Shown here piece by piece: positions 36,444-61,315 of a stretch of DNA of 64,000 nucleotides. The position numbers and the translations under genes were made by a program. A model generated the notes under the pieces. The model saw nothing but the letters and a program-made list of their open reading frames with translations, was not told the origin of the DNA and ran no database searches. Every line of letters starts with the position of its first letter. Position 1 is the first letter of the stretch. Source of the DNA: Phoronis australis (lineage: Eukaryota; Phoronida; Phoronidae); the NCBI GenBank assembly GCA_002633005.1, contig NMRA01000135.1, positions 654,183-718,182 on the forward strand, read 5' to 3'.

Positions 36444-39400
36444 CTAACTTTCTACATTTTGAATCACAGTGATATTGTCCCCTTTAAGCATGATCCGTCC
36501 TGCAAAAGACAGAAAAGAAAACGAATAAGTCGCAATAAACTTGGATTTTAAATAAGAAATTTTCAATGTCAAGTTTGAATCGAATCAATAGCTAACTGGT
36601 CTCCTAGCTCATCACTCAAGAGTTTGAATCATTTCTGGACTAGAAAGAAGTGATCTGGCTGAACACTAGATGGGGGTACTACTGAGACTAACATCCAATG
36701 CAATACAGTGGTACTTGAATGACTTTGCCAGTTCCACCGGATCAACTGGCTACAACATCAGATTAACCTCTATGCAGGAAATGGCCATCGAGAACTAATT
36801 GGATGTCTAAGCTGGACAGAATAGTCAAACCAATGGAGCTCCACCACAGGAAGTCAATTGTCAAAAAAATGTGCTGTGGCAAACAAAAAAAAACAGTTGA
36901 ACACACTTAACTCTGTCCCTGTGAAGTAGTTGTGGGAATCGGACCGATTTTCATGAACAACAATCGGATAGGGCCAAGAAATTGATCATTGATTATAATT
37001 GATGATTGGACTAAGGAACTGCATTGAAACTCTGCATTGTGTCAACTTCATATAAACCACAGTACCTAATGATTTCCTATTCTTGGTCTTCATGTGAACT
37101 TCTTCAGCTTCATCTAACACCAGGTTCATGTATTCGTCAAAACCCTGAAACGAGGGAGAGCACGGGTCATCGAGGTGAAACACCGACATGTGGTTCTATT
37201 CAACTACAGCCTTTCAACACAACCACCAACGCAGTTGATTTCATCAGGGCTTGGAATGACCAATGGCGAAAAACGCGGAAATTTTTACGGCCCGAAACAT
37301 GCGCAGCCAGCCTTGAAAAAGTCGGTGTGGACCTTTTGCCGACCTAAATCGAGAGGACTAAAAAAAAAAAAAAACGGTACCACCTCCGGAAGCGTGCGTC
37401 TGCGTCTGTCTTAGCTCGTCTGCCACTCCCACCTCCAAGCATTTTTGGCTACAGAGTCGTAGTATTTGTCACCGCGGTTTACAATCACACGAGCCGCCAT
37501 TGAGGAAATCCACCATGCTATCCCAGATGCCCCGGCAATGTTGACAATTTACGTTCCTCCGAAACATAAAGAGCAACTTCCGCTTTTCGAGGTGAAAGTC
37601 GTCGGCAACGCGGCGGTAAGAAAGACATTTGCCGCGGAAATTTTATATCAAATCCGATTCTTTTTACGCGAAAATATAATAAAATACGCGGAAAGAACAT
37701 TTGAAAAAAGCGGAAATCCGCGTTTCCGCGGAAAATTCCAAGCCCTGTTTCATGCACAGCGCTGATGACGTTTTTGCAAAAGATGTCAGCTCGTATACAT
37801 CCGGTGATATCATATAATGTGGTGGTGGGCAAACACTTAAGTTGGAAACCAACACTTGCCACTTGCGTGCACAGAATTGAAAGCATATGTTCACTACAAC
37901 ATGTATTTTGGTGCGATTAAGATGAAGCGAGTTACCCATTCACAAGGTATCTGTGAATTGTGATGTCAACAGCTGTTTTGTGATTAAAGCCTGACCTAAT
38001 TAGCACCATGTGGCTCACTCCATAAACTTGATGACAAACAAATAACACTCTGCGCCTATGTAACACAATCCCTGAATTCAATGCCAAGAGATTTGTTAGC
38101 GGACTAAACTGGGTTACAAAAGAATGGTGATGCTGTTGTTTCAAAGGTACTTGTAGCCAAGACAGAGTCAGAATAAGTCTACTGCACATGTGACCCTGCA
38201 TTCTTAGGGCGAAACGCTTTAACACCGGGTGTTAAGGCTATGGACGTCTTTATCGACTTGTCTGTACATTTAGCCAAACACCTACAAAAGTACAGGATTT
38301 TACGTTTTGAAAATGTTTCCGAGAACAGAGCGAGTAAAGCTTATTAGCATAATATGTGATTCACGTGAATCCATTCAGCCACTTCTGAGATACAGTGTTC
38401 TTAAGTTTGCAGAATTGAACACTTTTCTTAGCTTGGCCGTAACTCATACTCATATCCTAATGACCATCTCCACAAACCACTGTGAGCCAGTAAAACCCAA
38501 ATTAAATATGACTGTACTATCTATCAAACTAGTAAGGGCTGTTCCAGCAAAATCTGTATGGGGGGAGGCACTTTTATTTCGTACCCACCACCCATATTTT
38601 TCATTTATTTCTCCAACCCATGACCCATAATTTTTTAATTATTTTTAATAGGTTAAAATATAAAATCCAACACTTGCAAACAAATTGCCTCCAGGAGGAC
38701 CTGTTAAGAACTTAGATGATTGACAGCCAAGAACTAGTTGTCTTGTCCAATATTGTCAAAAACTAAAGTAGCCTGTGAGCAATACTTTTGGCACCCACCA
38801 GGTGTTTCTGTTCACCATGTGTCCAAAATTTCAATGAACATTTTTTCAATTATAAGGATCTATGAATCTCAAACTGTCTCCACGAACTCTTTTATACTTC
38901 TATGTCAAGTGAATATTGGAGCTTGTTTATCTTACTCCTCATACTTTTTATTTAAAAATCATCAATTTTCTTATATTTGTTAACACCAGTTTAGTGTTGC
39001 ATAACTTTTCAATTCAATAGGACTGCAGACCAACAGTTGGCTCAAATCAAGTTGCCCCTGACTTCATTAAAGGCTTAGTGAACATATTGCACTCTGTTCA
39101 CTGGCAATATGGGCTTTTTTGTGTTGGGATAAGTTAGGATAAATGCCAATTGCATTTTTTTGAGTTTTGACAGCTGAAGTAACCAACCTGTCAACATTAA
39201 CAGGTAAAAAATACCACCCATTTTTAATGCATCACTTCTTACAGGAACGACCACCCATAATTTGAGTTTTTTTCTGAAGACCACCACCCATGAATTTTTA
39301 TTTCTACTGCTGTCCCCCCCTCCCACACAGATTTTACTGGAACAGCCCTAATCCATTTGACTGGCCGTAATGATCCCATATCTACTTACCACAATGCAAC

Positions 39401-42197
39401 CTTCTATGCGCATGTTAGTCTGCTCATACAACCAGATCTGTACTCGGGATCTCTGTAGAAACACGGATGAAAAATATTTGACATGTGCCTAAGTCACACC
39501 GCATTGTCTCTATGGCTTTTGCCAGTTTTCGAATCGGAAAGCAGACTATCTTCAATTTGACATTCTTTGGGTGTACGTTAGATTGCAACAATTTACATTG
39601 ATAATGGACATAAATTATGGTCATTCAGACCAAAAGTGCAATCTTAAGCTTACTCCGTAGCAGACTAACTTTCGGTCTTAGCTTAGACCAAGTTAGGTCT
39701 TAATTTTGGTTTTAAGAGATTTCATGGAACGGAACCAAGACATTTCACTCTAAGTTAAGACAAAAAATTTCATGAAACTGGTCCCACAGTGCTTGGTTGT
39801 GCCTCAAGAAATGTGTACTCAACTATAGGCTGAACAGGCCCCTACAAAATGCAGAACTTGAAACTGCCACGGTTACAAGAAATGCTGCATGACATTTCCT
39901 TTTAGAGTTCAAGAATAGACCATACATAGTGATCAAACTTCAGACATGGCCACGGAATTCAGTAGCACCGTGATGGAATCTGGTGCCTGTAGGTTACAGT
40001 GTAACAATATACATCATTTCAAGCGTGGGTGTGAAGTTTAGAAGAGCAGCTTTGGGGATTTGTACCTTGGATTTTGGTGTGTATTGGACCATGACTGAGG
40101 TTTAGAGGATCATAGCTGTAACTGAGTTGAGGCCATAGAAATGTCTCCACTCCCTGGATATGCAACCACACAAGTACTTTATAGCGGTATTTACTTCAAC
40201 CAAACACTGCCGAACCTGGTTTCATCCCAGACAATACTAAACAGTTAAAATAATAACATGAGCAATTATTGTAACAAGAAACAAATGAAGAAGAACAAGC
40301 ATACTTACATTTTGGAGGTACCTGAAGATTAAGTTCTGGTACGGAAAGTTAAGGAAACCAAGACATTCTTCTTGTCTAAGGATTTACCAAAAATTAACGA
40401 CAGAATGAAAAAGGATTAAGGTGCTTGTGCCATCTGATAGTGTATGTTCTTCCAAGGAAAATTAACCACCTCAGTTGCCACCATGATCACCATCCCTCAT
40501 TATGGACTGCTTGGAGCAGACTTTGTGGTTTTACATCAGCATTCCATGCATAGCTAAACACTAAATCCCATTTGGCGACCTGGCAAAAATCGCAGGTCGC
40601 CAAACGAAACCTGAGGTCGCCAAAACTGAAAATCCGAGGCGACTAAATGAAACCTGAGGGTTGGTGATCCCAGGTGAATATTGTCGACTAAAAAAGGCGT
40701 ACTGTTGTAACCATGGCCCATATATTACCACACTCATTTCCTCCTGCCAACGAACGATCATAGATGACCACACGAACTGATGGCACAAATTTCACCAATC
40801 TTGCCAGATTTTTGCTGAACAATTCGGAGTTCTATCGGTTTACTTCCCGTTGTCCTTTAAACGCGTGTTTCATGTGAGCTGACTGCTGTTGTGGCAAATG
40901 CACTGCTTTCATGATATAAATAGAACAAATCAAAGGTAGAAAATCAACTGTTTAATAATAATTTAAATTTTAGAAGTCAAGACGAAATTTGAAATGAATT
41001 TAGAGGGAATTATTGTCTGTCTTTTGATACTAACAATGGTGACTTCATGGCAACTTGAAATTTTTCCTAGGTCGTAAAACACAATCTGAGATAGCATTGG
41101 TGACCTGCATGTCGCCAAACGGAACGCTGGACATAGACAAGCCCAAGTAGCAGGGGTGTCACGTAGCGAACTGCCGCAGTGCTAAATTTGGCAACCTGCA
41201 GCTCACCAACTGTGACTTCAGATTGTGTTTGGCGACTTGGGAAAAAAATCTCTAGTCTCCACAGGGAGTATCATCAGATAATAATTCACTCGAAATACGT
41301 TTCAAAATTTGTGGTAACATTCAAACTTTAATAACAGTTTTTTTTCTTCAAGATTTAATACCTTTATTTCGTTAAATCAGTGCATTTGCGACCTACAGTG
41401 AGCACATATATGTAATTTTAATATATAAAAATAATTGCAGGCGGTCTGATACACGTTGTACCAGACGTGCGCAGGCCTCGCATGTGGGCCCATTGCACTG
41501 ATCACCTGGAAATATTTTTATGCTTTATTGATATATGGTTAAAACCGAGCTGAGGAGCTAGAAACCTGGCTCAAGGGTTTAGCAGTGTGACATGGTGGGA
41601 CTTGAACCCACGACCTCGAGTAAAGAAAGCGGGCACTTATCAACCAGGCCACACTGCCTCCTCCGCACATATGTAACATGCGGTTACAGTACAACAGGAA
41701 GTAAACAGACAATAATCGGACTTCTTTGCCAAAAATCGGGCAAGGTCATACCATGAAACATGCACGTCCAATGTTTCTGAGTGCGAGTTCTCCACTGGTA
41801 AGAAGAATTCATATTCACGGGATAAATGAAGAGACATGCATAATTTCATTATAATGTCAACATCAACAATGGCACGTTTTTTTGTCCTTCTTTCCGAAAT
41901 CAGTTTTGGCGACCATTTTCACTCTGCAAATTTTTGCAAAGTCGCACTGGTCAAGTTGGCCTTAAACTAAGCGTCGAGCACTGTCAGGGCTTCACACTCA
42001 ATATTTAGCTTCACTCAGGCCTCCAGCACGTAGCTGACTTTATATAAAGCGCTAACACGGCTAACAGTCAAGTTCCTGGCACTGGTCTCACACACACACC
42101 GCACATTGCACTAGAAAATTATAAACCACGCATACACCAAAAAGGATACAATAGGTTGCACCATAACCTTCTGTACTTTTCCTCCCTTGTAAGCCAT
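36444..42197 (-). CDS. SNRPE: Small nuclear ribonucleoprotein E (Sm protein E), five exons
   Basis: Exons 42197-42150, 40335-40309 (only 27 nt, NLIFRYLQN), 39452-39390, 37144-37066 and 36499-36444 total 273 nt, 90 residues (human 92). Splice sites are canonical and the product is close to the human protein over its whole length. Sm E sits in the heptameric Sm ring on U1, U2, U4 and U5 snRNAs and is needed for snRNP assembly and splicing. It starts [16 protein letters not shown]; Sm1 covers [19 protein letters not shown] and Sm2 is [13 protein letters not shown] (the KGDNI RNA-contact loop). The start codon sits in AAAGATGGCTT, again YY1-like. Introns of 0.6 to 2.2 kb hold two MITE-type elements, a SINE and an older repeat. 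It is head to head with the calcyphosin-2-like gene. Confidence 0.96.
37245..37747. mobile_element. Non-autonomous element with CAGGGCTTGGAA ends and 6-bp target duplication
   Basis: Starts CAGGGCTTGGAATGACC and ends GGAAAATTCCAAGCCCTG, flanked on both sides by TTTCAT (37239-37244 and 37748-37753). It is GC-richer than its surroundings (many CGCGG), 503 bp, with no transposase. It lies in SNRPE intron 3. The CAGGG end fits the hAT superfamily. Confidence 0.8.
38535..39349. mobile_element. 815-bp element with AGGGCTGTTCCAG inverted repeats
   Basis: The left end AGGGCTGTTCCAGCAAAATC and the reverse complement of the right end AGGGCTGTTCCAGTAAAATC agree for about 30 bases, down to a G-rich tract. 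Subterminal CCACCCAT-like blocks occur near both ends. No open transposase frame. Target duplication is unclear (at most TA). It lies in SNRPE intron 3. Confidence 0.75.
40571..41260. repeat. Repeat with recurrent TTTGGCGACCTG motifs, SNRPE intron 1
   Basis: Begins with a perfect 12-bp hairpin TTTGGCGACCTG / CAGGTCGCCAAA (40571-40604). The motif recurs as GGTCGCCAAA, ATGTCGCCAAACGG and TTTGGCGACTTGG up to 41.25 kb, and once more near 41.91 kb. The direct repeats could be element ends, but no protein is seen. Confidence 0.5.
41330..41880 (+). repeat. Dispersed repeat R2, copy interrupted by a SINE
   Basis: Flanks of the SINE match 13600-13880 (CAGTGCATTTGCGACC before it; ACAGGAAGTAAACAGA and TTTGCCAAAAATCGGGCAAG after it), showing that the SINE inserted into an existing repeat. 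Confidence 0.5.
41410..41675 (-). mobile_element. tRNA-derived SINE, complete head and body
   Basis: On the minus strand a tRNA-like head (41665-41585) shows TGGCCTGGTTGATAAGTGCC (A box region), GTGGGTTCAAGTCCCAC (an intact 5-bp T stem and B box) and outer arms CAGTGTG / CACACTG. Five extra bases separate the T stem from the last arm, so it is not a functional tRNA. The body follows (GGTGATCAGTGCAATGGGCC) and is shared with 6863-6978. The 3' end is AT-rich. Confidence 0.75.
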
Positions 42198-44008
42198 CTT
42201 TTTATGAGTTAAAACCCAAACAATGGAATTTCGGCAAACTACTTGCCGTAGACAAAAATAAGCCAATACACCAATATGGCGGAAAACGCATGGATAGTGA
42301 TTACCAGGTCTACTAAAAAGATTTTTCAAACAAAATGATTAGCTACAAAAACTTTAAATACTACATATTCTACAGTAATATAACAAAATAAACCATTTAT
42401 TGAATATTTAGAAGTCTTATTGCTAAAAAATCTGTGTTATTGTTGATTAAACAAGGGAATCATAAGAGTTGTTCTTATTGAATATCAGTATGTGTAGACA
42501 TGTTATCAATCTCACATTGTTGGCCCTCTGTCGGCGGGTATTTGTTTTGAATTTTTCTGAAGAATTGAGCAGTCGACACTGGCGTAGCGGTGGAGTACAA
42601 TGGTTCGTAATGAATATACATGCTATTGACCAGTGTTCAAGTGATTAGTGTGGATTTTTGATTCACGTGTGATCCCTGATCTGATTAGCCCTAATTCTGG
42701 TTTACGAAATCAGGAACCACCCAGACACAGCCATGCCCCGCATGGACACTGTCAGTGTCAGTGTCACCCAGTGACAGACTGACAGTGATAGTGTCACTCA
42801 GACACTGGCCAGACACCTATCATATCCAGGCTCATAAGTCAAAGCACAGGCATAGCCTACCAGCCTTCGTACATGCTGCTGGCTGCGTAGGCCACAGGCT
42901 GCCTCACACAGTTATGTACTACAGTGTCTGTAGACAAGTACTGTGGTCTCTCAACTGAACTATGAAGCGCATTGGGTTCTTAAATGAGTAGTTTTCTGGC
43001 AGTTTGGGCATGCCATAGTGCTAGGCGTACAGTGTGTATTAAATAAGAGCTTAGTCATAATTCAGCCATTGATTAAGTAATAGTACTCATTGGATAAGAA
43101 CATTTCAACATCCAGAAAGGTTTAAGCACCCTTTGGGGCTTCATACTCAACTGGCTCGATAGGCCCTCCATATGCTAGAGGCTTTTCAGCGCATTATGCC
43201 TTACGCTGATTAAACCATCCTTTTGCGCAGTAGAGGGACACTTTAGGAGGCTGTTGGTGTGTTTAACTCTTTTTAGCTCAAACAAACACGTCAATTTATT
43301 GTTACAAATAGTCCTTCATTCAGTTGCCCAATTGGCAACTAGTCATTTTCCCACTGCTTGCGCTAGGAAATATGATGTCATAGCACCAGCACTGCTTTCG
43401 TATTAAGTCATTGGGAGACCAAAATAGGAATTCATCATTTGTAGAAGATGAGATGTATGCTGCACATCTATTTCAATTTACTTGAAGCTTAATTGGCTCA
43501 TTTTGAGCTTATGTCTTGGTGGGGCTTATATGGGATACACTTAATTTTCAAAACATGTTGACAATACTTTCCCTCATTAAAAATCAGCGAAAGTTCCATA
43601 CAAAAATTTTTGCAAATGAGTTTTCAAATGATATAGTGATGTTCTTGTTTGGTTGCCTTAAGTCCGACAGTGCAGTAAAGTTTTTTTCAATGTAGTACAC
43701 GATATAGTGGAACAGTAAAATTTTGTTTCATTTACATTTTCAACAACAGTAAACAAGAAGACAAATTTTCTTGATTATTTTAAAGCTTTATATAGTATGG
43801 CTGCCCTCAAGAAACGCGCGATGAAATTTTGAACATTTATATTGAGCATTTGAAAAATGATGAATGACAAATTGGTCGTTATTTTTGTTTGAATTGAAAG
43901 CAACATCACTAGTACTGAACTGAACTTTTAAATGAAAAAAGAAAATAAATCTAAATAATGACCTACCTTATTCTCATTTCAGCACTGATTGACTGACCCC
44001 GACTAAAT
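42198..44008. other. Head-to-head spacer between SNRPE and the CAPS2-like gene
   Basis: Contains the SNRPE promoter and, by inference, the first non-coding exon of the CAPS2-like gene: an acceptor TTCTCATTTCAG ends at 43982, leaving a 26-base 5' UTR piece before ATG 44009. A GTCAGTGTCAGTGTCA / TGACAGACTGACAGTG self-complementary tract lies at about 42748-42792, and repeat R1 (minus) at 43150-43350. Confidence 0.5.
43150..43350 (-). repeat. Repeat R1, copy D
   Basis: The reverse complement matches copy A at 2605-2800: AACTGAATGAAGGACTATTTG, GTGTCCCTCTACTGCGCAAAAGG (split here as two blocks), ATGGTTTAATCAGCG and GGAGGGCCTATCG. Confidence 0.6.
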
Positions 44009-57651
<13,643 letters not shown>

Positions 57652-57720
57652 TGATCCAAATGTCGGTGGTGTTGAAAATATTTGGAGTAGCGGCAACAGC
57701 AGCAAGTTAGGATTGTTCAA

Positions 57721-57726
57721 AATAAA
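57721..57726 (+). promoter_or_regulatory. Polyadenylation signal AATAAA of the CAPS2-like gene
   Basis: AATAAA 70 bases after the TGA stop. Confidence 0.7.
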
Positions 57727-60700
57727 GTCATTCCATGACCACATTTTTAATTATTATTGTCTTCATGAGTTTATTGGTGTTAAAAACATTCCTGTATTCT
57801 GATTGGTCAAGTGAGCCACTGAGTAATTGTTTTAAGAGTGAAATGTATCTGGATGTAATTTAATATTTAATATTGTAATTGCATTTAGATCATGTTTATG
57901 AGTCAATGTTGAGTTCTTAACCAAGAAGCACTTCGGTCTTTAAAACATTATCACACTCCTCTTATCTTGAATTGTTGCCAAATGAGCCGCGGACATTTAG
58001 ACAATTTTATTAAGNCGAGTACCTGATGGTTTTGATTTTCTTGTTAGTAATGGAAACAGATTCCTATCATGTTAAGGAATATTATAAGACCACGTTTATT
58101 GGAGTTAGTCTTAATTAATTTTCATTTTAGCCAGTTAAGTAGTAAAAGAAATGCAGATTTGATAATAGTACATTTCAGGATCATGGTAAATGCATTATGG
58201 TCTCCTCTAGTATTGTGTAAAGTTCCATTTTACACTAATTAGGTAAAGCTTTATTAGCAAACTTTAACTCGAATAAATCAATATAAGAGTGATGCATCTT
58301 CCAGCTGAATCAATCATTGAACTCCACTCAGTCCTTGGTGCTATTGTGTAAAAATAGGAAGGCTAACTTGGGAGTGTTAAAAAATCAAAGCAAAGGGTTT
58401 CGTCCTAAAGCATGTATCCAAAACTGAATTTTAAAGATGGCAAGGCGTTAATATCGCAGGCTAAGATCCTGGTTTTCAGGTGTTCATTCTGCTAGAGACT
58501 TGTGCATTCGCTGTGACCATGTGTGGTGTACTGCGTTATTTGTGTTGAATGCAGTTTCTATGAGCTTTGGTTAGTTCTTAGACACAAAGCATGTCTTTGC
58601 TTTGACTGGTTTGTGAAACTAGACCTCAGTTTATGTATTTCATTAACTATTAGAATGCTAAAATAATTCTTAAACTGGTGTGGATATGTGTATCACAAAC
58701 ATATTACTTTATGTCTGGTCAGCACGCCACCTGTGGTCTCATCATGAGACTTGATGAATGTAAGCCTGAAAAGATTTCTGGGACAGACTTAAAAATGTTT
58801 AAGATATGCACTTCCATGCCATTTTAAGAATAACAACTATTTATATGCACTCAGAGGAGTTCAGATGCCCATTATTATGCCTGACTGGATTTCTGCATTC
58901 AACCAGTGGTCCCAATGGCTCAGTGGACTAGAGTGTCTGCACGGTTAGCTGACGGTCCCGAGTTTGAGTGCCAGTTGAGGCAGAAATCTTTTCACACGTA
59001 TATTCATCAGGTCATGTGATGTGCTGACCAGACTAAAAAATTTTTTGCAGTAACAAAATGCTTCTGCAATTTATAAGTTTTTATAAAGTAGCTTTTTCTG
59101 AGTAGTATCCGATTTTAAATTAAAATTAATTGAAATCAATATTGCAGCCTGCCTGATTTTCCAAAAAAAATTAAGCACTATTTATTGTAATGAATAAGAG
59201 TGATGTTTTTATTATAATTCTTGTTTAACCTGAATTGTTACATTCCAAAGTATTTAACATTGACCTGTGCTGCGTGGTAATCTAATTATTGTTTTTGACT
59301 GGATAATTTTAATTGTTTTAGTCACTGAATTGGAGTTTTTGTATTTATTTTTAACTACAAATTAAAGCAACTGAAATATACAATTTGTTTCTACAGGCAT
59401 GTTCTTGTCTTTGTATGGCATTGCAATCGTTACACCTGAACTACTTAGTAAACAATTTATACCTTACTCTGCAACGTACTTGAATCTGGATTTTTTGTTG
59501 CTTGGTCTGATCAATGCTTGACAGCGCTGATCATGGTTAGATCATAAGGGCCTTTATGGAAACAGGTAATGAGAGCTTTTCCAGACATTAGGCTCAGTTC
59601 ATGACTGTAAGTAATGTCCAATCCAGTCTTGTTAACAACTTATCTCATTGATCCTGTTTGGTGTAACCTTTGTTCACTTGGTGTCGCTGTTATCATTATG
59701 CTGCAGCTGATAAGATAAGGCATGGTTGACCTGTGCTCACCTTAAGTTGCACCATAGATACTCGTAAAGTATAGTCTATGGTTGCACCTGAGATGTGTAA
59801 GTCTGTTAAGTTAGCAAAAGTTATTGTGCTTAAGATACCTAAAGGTAAAAACCAGTATTAAGTAAAAGATAACTATTCTAGTAGGGGGAAGAACACAGTC
59901 AGCTGTCAGGTAAACATAACTTAATGACAATAGAGAGGGAATTATTATCCCCTAAAGTATTGTGCATCAGGTTGAAGAGGTGGAAGCTAAATGTCTGTCG
60001 CACTTGTTAACATTTATAAGCATGGCTCACGCACCTGGTAAATTCAGTTCACCGACTAACCAGCAAACCAAACGGATTTACAGACCACAGTTTACGTTGT
60101 GATGTGAACCCATGTTTGGGGACAAATTAGTGTTGGGAGCATAAGGCATTTTGTGGGTGAGGCACCATGACTGGCTGATCGGTGTTTATGAGTCCGAGCA
60201 AGGGTTTGGGAATTGGTGAACTGAGTATATCAGGCCCAACAGCCAAGCTTAAAAGTGAGTAAAAAGTTCAGGAGTGTGATAGCCAGCTGTTTTCACCTTG
60301 TCAGTAAAAGGGGCATTAAACGAGCTTTCTGTGAAAAACGATTTTTAGAAATGGTCTTAACTTATTCCTTAATGTGATTAGTAGGCCGATATATGGACTT
60401 GTGAAGAACAGTTTGTTACTTCTTAAGACCAAACTCACAATGACCTCAAACTTCATGAGCTTGGTGTGAAGAAACAAGGAACTGCCAGTTCCTCCCGAGC
60501 CCAGAGATCACCTCTAAACTGAGTAAGAAACAAGACCAATTTCACAATCTTGGGAGGCCTACACAGAAAGCACGCTGTGAGTTATGCCACTAGAGAAGTT
60601 GCGAGCACAATCCTGCATGCATTTGCCAGCGAGATGTAAAATTTTTCCCATCAATACTGTAAGATTGCAATGTCAACTTTTTGCATAGAGGTGTGAAATT

Positions 60701-61251
60701 CAAGAGTACAGGTGGAATTAATGGACGTAGCAATACATGGTTTCAAATGAAATAGACCACTCATGGTCTCTCTTATAGGGAAGGCTAAATGTACTTAGCC
60801 GGCCAGGCTCCCTCTGGGATGACAACCCTAGCTTGCCTCCGTAGGGGCTGTGAAGGGGACAGTCCTGTTTCAGTCCTAGGAGCAAGTGGCAGTAGCCCCT
60901 GGCTTTGTCTATTTATTTATTTTTTTTCCATCGCTATGTGTTAGTGCTAAGTGAATTATGGCTACTGCTGTAATATATTCAAAGGCAGCAGGGACAGTTT
61001 GGTCATGCCGTGACATGTTTTATCTTAGTGCAACTTCTGTGCCAGAACTCAAAGCCTAACATATTGTGTCCTAAATTAGTGAGATTTTGCTGTTGATACC
61101 AGGCACAAATCCTGAAGCTTCAGGACCGCACCTGCTCCAGCGCTATTTTACTAAATTAAATCCAGAATGATCACACATCCATGCCTGAGTACAGCTAAGC
61201 ATCCAGTTAATAAACTGTTTAAAATTAACATTTGCCGTCTCTTCTCTTTAG
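57727..61251. other. Intergenic interval between the CAPS2-like and CHK kinase-like genes
   Basis: No gene recognised. A tRNA-derived SINE lies near 58905-59010, a CACCTGTGG hairpin-family arm at 58722 and a small ACCATAGATAC / GTATAGTCTATGGT inverted pair at about 59751-59783. An N is at 58015. The rest is AT-rich. Confidence 0.5.
58905..59010 (+). mobile_element. tRNA-derived SINE
   Basis: A box ATGGCTCAGTGGACTAGAG and B-box-like GGTCCCGAGTTTGAGTGCC about 30 bases apart, followed by a non-tRNA tail. The B box is degenerate and no complete cloverleaf forms. Confidence 0.55.
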
Positions 61252-61315
61252 CGTTGGTTGCCTTTGACAGAGTTTCTGTATTACTGACCAAGAGCTAGTA
61301 CTCCCGATAGCCATC

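Noticed and set aside
37466-37765. 99-codon open frame
   Set aside because: It lies almost wholly within the 37245-37747 MITE and runs through its right end; no transposase motifs.
41585-41665. Possible functional tRNA gene on the minus strand
   Set aside because: The T arm is intact but there are extra bases before the acceptor strand and no proper anticodon arm; it is the head of a SINE.
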